Positions 23,797 through 25,309 of a stretch of DNA of 25,309 nt are shown here, in pieces (position 1 is the stretch's first letter; the number at the start of each line of letters is the position of its first letter). The stretch comes from Saprospiraceae bacterium (GTDB lineage: Bacteria; Bacteroidota; Bacteroidia; Chitinophagales; Saprospiraceae), in contig JAJCYJ010000194.1 of assembly GCA_029262975.1 (NCBI GenBank), forward strand, positions 1 through 25,309. Reading direction: 5' to 3'. A program made the position numbers and the translations under genes. The notes beneath the pieces are model-generated. The model was not told where the DNA came from. It ran no database searches and worked only from the letters and a program-made list of their open reading frames with translations.

Positions 23797-25110
23797 ATGA
23801 AGGCAACAATATATATAACCGTATTCTTTTTCTTCAGTCTTTCAATTGAATCCTCAGGCCAAAATGTCTTAACCAGGCAGCAGGCAATAGAGATGGCCAT
23901 TAACAATAATTATGGCATTCAGCTTGCCCAAAACAATATTCGAATTGCAGAGAATAACAGGACCAAAGAAAATAATGGGTATTATCCAATTGTGGATGCA
24001 AGCGCCGGACCAGGCACTTCATTTGGAGGGTCTACACAACGGTTCAATAACGGAATGCAGGCTGAAACCAGGAATGCTTTTTCATGGAATGCGGGTGCTT
24101 CTATAATTGCCAACTATACCCTCTATGATGAATCCCGAAGTATTCAATTAGATCAAATGAAAGAGGTGCTCAACCTTACAAATTTACAATTGAGACAAAC
24201 TATAGAAGCCACACTAATACAGGTTTATAACCAGTATTATACAATAGCTCAACTGACAGAAAACCTCCTGGCTGTAGAAGAGGCATTAACATTATCCAGG
24301 AAGAGGATGGAACGGGCCCAAATAATATATGATTATAGCCAGGGGCTTCGTCTGGATGTCCTAAATGCCCAGGTTGATATCAGTCGGGATAGTGTCATTT
24401 ATTTAAATGTCTTGCAGCAAATTGAAAATGCGAAAAGAGACCTGGAAGTTATAATCGGTGAAAGGATTGAAGGAACATTCAGTATCGACCCGATTGTGGA
24501 TTACGATGCCACTATTACAAAAGAATCCATTTTCGAAAATGCCCTTCAAAACAATGTGCTGCTGCTGCTTTCGGATCAAAATCAAGTCATCAATGAATTT
24601 GATCTTCAAATCATAGGAGCTGTAAACAAACCAAAGATTGGTGCCAATGCGGGATTGAGTTACAATCACCAGGCGAGTGCGCCAGGATCTTTTATTTCTT
24701 CATCTACGAGTTCTGGACTCAATCTGGGGGTTACTCTTAATTGGAATATTTTCGATGGCGGAAGAAAAAAAGTATTGGAACAGAATGCCAGGATAAATTT
24801 GGAATCAGAAGCACTTACCAGGGATCAAATTGTAAAAGAACTACGCCGTGATATCGACAATGCCTGGGGTAATTATCAAAATGCATTGTACATATTGGAA
24901 GTAGAACAAAATAGTCTTGAAATAAACAGACTTAACCTTGAGCGAACCGCCGATTTATTTGAACGAGGGCAGTTGACTTCCATTGAATTTAGACAAGCCC
25001 AACTCAATTTGTTGAATTCAGAAACGGGGTATAATACAGCAAGATATGATGCTAAACTTATCGAATTACAATTGATGTATTTGAGTGGGAATATTATGTC
25101 TGTGGACTAA
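23797..25110 (+). CDS. TolC-like outer membrane efflux protein
   Basis: The product is a 437-residue outer-membrane channel component. I choose ATG 23797, 11 bases after the pump stop codon, because it gives a clean signal peptide (MKATIYITVFFFFSLSIESSG, cleavage near residue 21). A longer in-frame reading from 23692 would overlap the pump gene with basic, non-signal sequence. The mature protein has two OEP repeats: about 22-220 (LTRQQAIEMAINNNYGIQLAQ, later RAQIIYDYSQGLRLDVLNAQVD) and about 240-437 (LNWNIFDGGRKK, later RTADLFERGQLTSIEFRQAQ). These form the helical barrel that opens across the outer membrane. It completes the three-part pump with the two preceding genes. Confidence 0.93.
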   Translation: MKATIYITVFFFFSLSIESSGQNVLTRQQAIEMAINNNYGIQLAQNNIRIAENNRTKENNGYYPIVDASAGPGTSFGGSTQRFNNGMQAETRNAFSWNAGASIIANYTLYDESRSIQLDQMKEVLNLTNLQLRQTIEATLIQVYNQYYTIAQLTENLLAVEEALTLSRKRMERAQIIYDYSQGLRLDVLNAQVDISRDSVIYLNVLQQIENAKRDLEVIIGERIEGTFSIDPIVDYDATITKESIFENALQNNVLLLLSDQNQVINEFDLQIIGAVNKPKIGANAGLSYNHQASAPGSFISSSTSSGLNLGVTLNWNIFDGGRKKVLEQNARINLESEALTRDQIVKELRRDIDNAWGNYQNALYILEVEQNSLEINRLNLERTADLFERGQLTSIEFRQAQLNLLNSETGYNTARYDAKLIELQLMYLSGNIMSVD

Positions 25111-25159
25111 TAAGCACATAATATTTAATATACAGTACACTTTAAAAAGAGCCTGTCCC

Positions 25160-25172
25160 GCGCCTTTGGCGC
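25160..25172. repeat. Small GC-rich hairpin after tolC
   Basis: GCGCC TTT GGCGC forms a five-base-pair perfect stem with a three-base loop, 50 bp after the TolC stop codon. No T-run follows on the plus strand, so it is a poor intrinsic terminator. It could be a REP-like element or a transcript-end stabilising hairpin. Confidence 0.35.
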
Positions 25173-25216
25173 ATTGGCATCAACTCTAATTTAACATATA
25201 TTTTATTTTGCAATAT

Positions 25217-25270
25217 AAAAAGAGCTGTTTACCTTTAGATTAGACTAATAACCCGAGGCAAAACAGCTCT
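25217..25270 (-). terminator. Probable terminator of a minus-strand gene beyond the window
   Basis: AGAGCTGTTT (25221-25230) and AAACAGCTCT (25261-25270) form a perfect 10-bp stem. The 30-base loop can form further pairs. Read on the minus strand, the stem is followed by a short T-run (25221-25217), so it would end a gene transcribed from the right. On the plus strand no T-run follows. The last 39 bases are too short to identify that gene. Confidence 0.42.
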
Positions 25271-25309
25271 ACATATGTTACCTCAAATATCTAGAATACT
25301 TTCGAGAAT

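Noticed and set aside
1..25309. CRISPR arrays, tRNA or rRNA genes, intact insertion sequences, defence islands
   Set aside because: I saw no regularly spaced direct repeats, cloverleaf-like or rRNA-like segments, transposase or nuclease-defence genes. The window is mostly core genes.

Overview
The window is AT-rich chromosomal DNA from a member of the Bacteroidota. The phylum is inferred from several signs: secreted proteins whose signal peptides end in SQ or AQ, weak Shine-Dalgarno sites, promoter elements close to the Bacteroidota TTG / TAnnTTTG consensus, a lipoprotein-type sulfatase, a NatA/NatB-type transporter and an AcrB/MFP/TolC pump operon. No plasmid, phage or intact transposon was recognised. 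Most genes are housekeeping or core physiology.

Left part (1-4733): the start of a sulfatase lipoprotein (minus strand, running off the window); an intergenic region with a perfect 16-bp parS (ParB-binding) palindrome at 224-239; a secreted M1 aminopeptidase; a 42-nt palindromic bidirectional terminator; then an alpha/beta hydrolase and a heme A synthase, both on the minus strand. The hydrolase appears to start at TTG.

Centre-left (4734-8332): a 461-bp, very AT-rich gap between divergent genes holds one perfect and several near-consensus DnaA boxes. Gene orientation is mostly minus to its left and mostly plus to its right. With parS about 4.5 kb away, this is a candidate replication origin (inference). 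To its right is a compact plus-strand cluster: dtd (D-aminoacyl-tRNA deacylase), a MazG-like nucleotide pyrophosphohydrolase, an orphan OppC/DppC-type permease, and a SpoIIE-type PP2C phosphatase coupled to it by an ATGA overlap.

Middle (8390-15797): a NatA/NatB-like ABC-2 exporter pair (minus), an exported coiled-coil protein and a 108-aa unknown protein, a xylulokinase, a YraN/UPF0102 protein (minus), a bifunctional phosphoglucose/phosphomannose isomerase, a perfect hairpin terminator, and an exported TPR protein (minus). Two copies of a 12-bp palindrome lie in the xylulokinase-yraN gap.

Right part (16004-25309): an acyl-CoA dehydrogenase, an exported Mn-type superoxide dismutase, an apparent relic of an HELIH-motif metallopeptidase (M91/RHS-toxin-like), and a multidrug-efflux operon: MarR regulator, membrane fusion protein, RND pump and TolC-like outer membrane channel. 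An 18-bp motif occurs in inverted orientation just before marR, overlapping its promoter, and again just before the pump genes (17 of 18 bases identical). It is the likely MarR operator. The window ends with a hairpin that looks like the terminator of a minus-strand gene lying outside.

The points most worth following up are the parS/oriC combination, the paired MarR-type operators, the apparently leaderless starts of marR and ctaA, and the metallopeptidase relic. No clearly novel multi-gene system was found.
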